From Terasakiella pusilla DSM 6293 (GTDB lineage Bacteria > Pseudomonadota > Alphaproteobacteria > Rhodospirillales > Terasakiellaceae), in assembly GCF_000688235.1 (NCBI RefSeq), contig NZ_JHYO01000004.1, positions 1 to 64,000 of the forward strand: DNA of 64,000 nt, given 5' to 3'. The translations under genes and the position numbers were made by a program. Below are positions 62,633 through 64,000 of this stretch, one piece after another (position 1 is the stretch's first letter; each line of letters begins with the position of its first letter). The notes below the pieces were generated by a model, which did no database searches, had not been told where the DNA came from, and was given only the letters and a program-made list of their open reading frames with translations.

Positions 62633-63433
62633 GTGACTGAACTCCATATTCTAGTGCTCGCCCTTGTTCAGGGGATTACCGAGTTTTTACCGATCAGTTC
62701 TTCCGGCCATTTGGTGCTTGTCCCGATTTTTGGGGGATGGGCTGATCAGGGGCTCATGATGGATGTTGCTGTCCATGTTGGCACCCTTGGCGCGGTCATG
62801 ATTTATTTCTGGCGTGATATTTGGTTTATGTTGCGCGGTGTGATCCGTGTCAGCAAAGGGAAACGCGATCCGGGTGCCCGTCTTGCGGGGCTGGTTGTAT
62901 TCGCGACCTTGCCGGTGATTGCGGCAGGCTTTCTTTTAAATGAATTTATCGGCCCGTCATTCCGCACGATCGAAGTCATCGGCTGGACCACATTGGGATT
63001 TGGTATACTTCTTTATATCTCAGACAAGATGGGTCTGACCATTCGCCGGGTAGAACATACCGGGATTGCCGATGCGTTGATTATTGGTCTTGCGCAATGC
63101 CTTGCCTTGATCCCCGGTACGTCGCGTTCCGGCATTACGATCGCGGCGGCTCGCTTTTTAGGCTATGAACGTGTGGATGCGGCGCGTTTTTCCATGTTGC
63201 TCTCCATCCCGGCAATTTTAGGGGCTGGCACGTTAAAAGGCTGGGAATTGTATCAAGCGGGCAATGTTCAGCTGACCAATGATGCACTGACAGCCGCCGG
63301 CCTGGCATTTGTGGCTGCGTTTATTGCCATTATGGTGATGATGGCATGGCTGAAACGCGCGTCCTTTACGCCCTTCTTTATCTATCGCTTAGTGCTGGGC
63401 ACGGGATTGCTGTATTTTGCGTATTTTACCTAA
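62633..63433 (+). CDS. uppP: Undecaprenyl-diphosphatase
   Basis: This membrane enzyme recycles undecaprenyl pyrophosphate for cell-wall synthesis; overproduction of such proteins is known to confer bacitracin resistance. The 266-residue protein has the two family motifs, GITEFLPISSSGHLVL (14-29, with catalytic-region Glu17 and His26) and PGTSRSGITIAAARFLG (~161-177). It has about seven to eight membrane helices. The GTG start follows a CAGGGGA site. Confidence 0.95.
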   Translation: MTELHILVLALVQGITEFLPISSSGHLVLVPIFGGWADQGLMMDVAVHVGTLGAVMIYFWRDIWFMLRGVIRVSKGKRDPGARLAGLVVFATLPVIAAGFLLNEFIGPSFRTIEVIGWTTLGFGILLYISDKMGLTIRRVEHTGIADALIIGLAQCLALIPGTSRSGITIAAARFLGYERVDAARFSMLLSIPAILGAGTLKGWELYQAGNVQLTNDALTAAGLAFVAAFIAIMVMMAWLKRASFTPFFIYRLVLGTGLLYFAYFT

Positions 63434-63466
63434 ATCTCGCTAGTCGTTGTATCGGGAAAATTTGTC

Positions 63467-64000
63467 GTGACTGTACATCATCAAGCGCTCGCTTTGTTAC
63501 GTAATCAGAGATTTGTAGAGGCAAAGTCTATTCTGTCGAGGCAAGTCCAACAGGTGCCGAACGACCATGTGGCTTGGTACTATTTGTCTCTTGTCGCCTA
63601 TAAACAAGGCGAGCGAGAAATCGCGATTAAACTGGTAGACAAATCTCTTTCGCTCTCTCCGCGGTATGTGGAGGCACTGCAAAATAAAGGGGTGATGTTG
63701 TCCGAGTTGGGGCACTGGCAAGAAAGTTGCGCTGTTTTAACTAAGGCACATAAGCTGGATCGCAAAAATCCAAATATCCTGAATTTATTGGCTTTGTCCT
63801 TTAAAGGTGCAGGTGAGTACGGCAAGGCGCTGGTCTTCATCAAAAAGGCGATTGCGCAAGACAAGTCTAACCCGCACCTTACTTTCAATATGGCGAATAT
63901 TTATCGTGAGAAGGGTGCTGTTGACGAGGCGCTGTCTGGCTATGAGAAGGCTTTACTTTTAAATCCTCAATTTAAGGAAGCGTATAATAACCTGAGCGCG
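63467..64000 (+). CDS. TPR-repeat protein, cut by the right edge
   Basis: A frame from GTG 63467 stays open to the end of the window (178 codons seen). It begins MTVHHQALALLRNQRFVEAK and is made of 34-residue TPR units: NDHVAWYYLSLVAYKQGERE, RYVEALQNKGVMLSELGHWQ, NPNILNLLALSFKGAGEYGK, NPHLTFNMANIYREKGAVDE and an incomplete fifth. In related bacteria such N-terminal TPR arrays often precede a SPINDLY-type or sulfotransferase domain; what follows here cannot be seen. It starts 33 nt after uppP, possibly in the same transcript. Confidence 0.85.
   Translation, partial: MTVHHQALALLRNQRFVEAKSILSRQVQQVPNDHVAWYYLSLVAYKQGEREIAIKLVDKSLSLSPRYVEALQNKGVMLSELGHWQESCAVLTKAHKLDRKNPNILNLLALSFKGAGEYGKALVFIKKAIAQDKSNPHLTFNMANIYREKGAVDEALSGYEKALLLNPQFKEAYNNLSA

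Overview
The window reads as a single stretch of chromosome from an alphaproteobacterium with roughly balanced GC, most like the marine or freshwater Rhodospirillales (relatives of Terasakiella, Thalassospira and Magnetospirillum). The clues are the gene order lnt - XRE regulator - metK - trmB - rimP - nusA - ylxR - infB - rbfA - truB - rpsO - pnp, a ~1620-residue NAD-glutamate dehydrogenase, DUF1178, DUF1289 and DUF1476 proteins, and the amgK/murU peptidoglycan-recycling pair. No rRNA, tRNA or CRISPR array was found. This placement is inference from gene content.

Layout. 0-0.4 kb: the end of an IS5-type transposase and a pair of REP-like hairpins. 0.4-8.9 kb: a Vat-type acetyltransferase, a chemoreceptor, def-fmt, an inorganic-carbon module (sbtA, sbtB, beta carbonic anhydrase), and the divergent pair serB/miaA. 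8.9-12.5 kb: ilvB-ilvH-ilvC. 12.6-17.8 kb: an accessory stretch with a LigB-type dioxygenase, a frameshifted yjbQ, a Sel1 protein, acuI with a divergent GntR regulator, a DUF1476 protein and a low-GC DUF4393 (Abi-alpha) gene. 17.9-31.8 kb: the conserved translation and transcription block from pnp back to lnt, all on the minus strand. 31.7-33.9 kb: an overlapping tsaE-amgK-murU-lnt chain. 34-38.3 kb: a ferredoxin-NADP reductase and two tandem leuA copies, each behind its own leucine-rich leader peptide; the second copy is truncated. 38.3-39.3 kb: a long perfect inverted repeat and a low-GC methyltransferase gene. 39.4-51.1 kb: an M48 lipoprotein protease, DUF1178, a PHB depolymerase, a family 9 glycosyltransferase, NAD-GDH and a U32 protein with a DUF1289 partner. 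51.1-56.1 kb: a SprT-like protease, truA, an unknown protein, an enoyl-CoA hydratase behind a leader terminator, a PadR-like regulator and a GST. 56.3-62.3 kb: gltD-gltB. 62.6-64 kb: uppP and a TPR protein that leaves the window.

How parts work together. Nitrogen and amino-acid metabolism is well represented: GltBD makes glutamate, NAD-GDH breaks it down, and ilvBHC plus leuA make branched-chain amino acids. The sbtA-sbtB-carbonic anhydrase group should import and equilibrate bicarbonate. A 60-bp double-dyad element is repeated upstream of sbtA and upstream of the carbonic anhydrase gene (42 of 60 positions identical without gaps), which suggests one regulator controls both. I consider this the most interesting undescribed signal here. 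Next come the duplicated leucine attenuators with the truncated leuA, a palindrome covering the acuI -35 element, and a Rho-independent terminator immediately before the ribosome-binding site of the enoyl-CoA hydratase gene.
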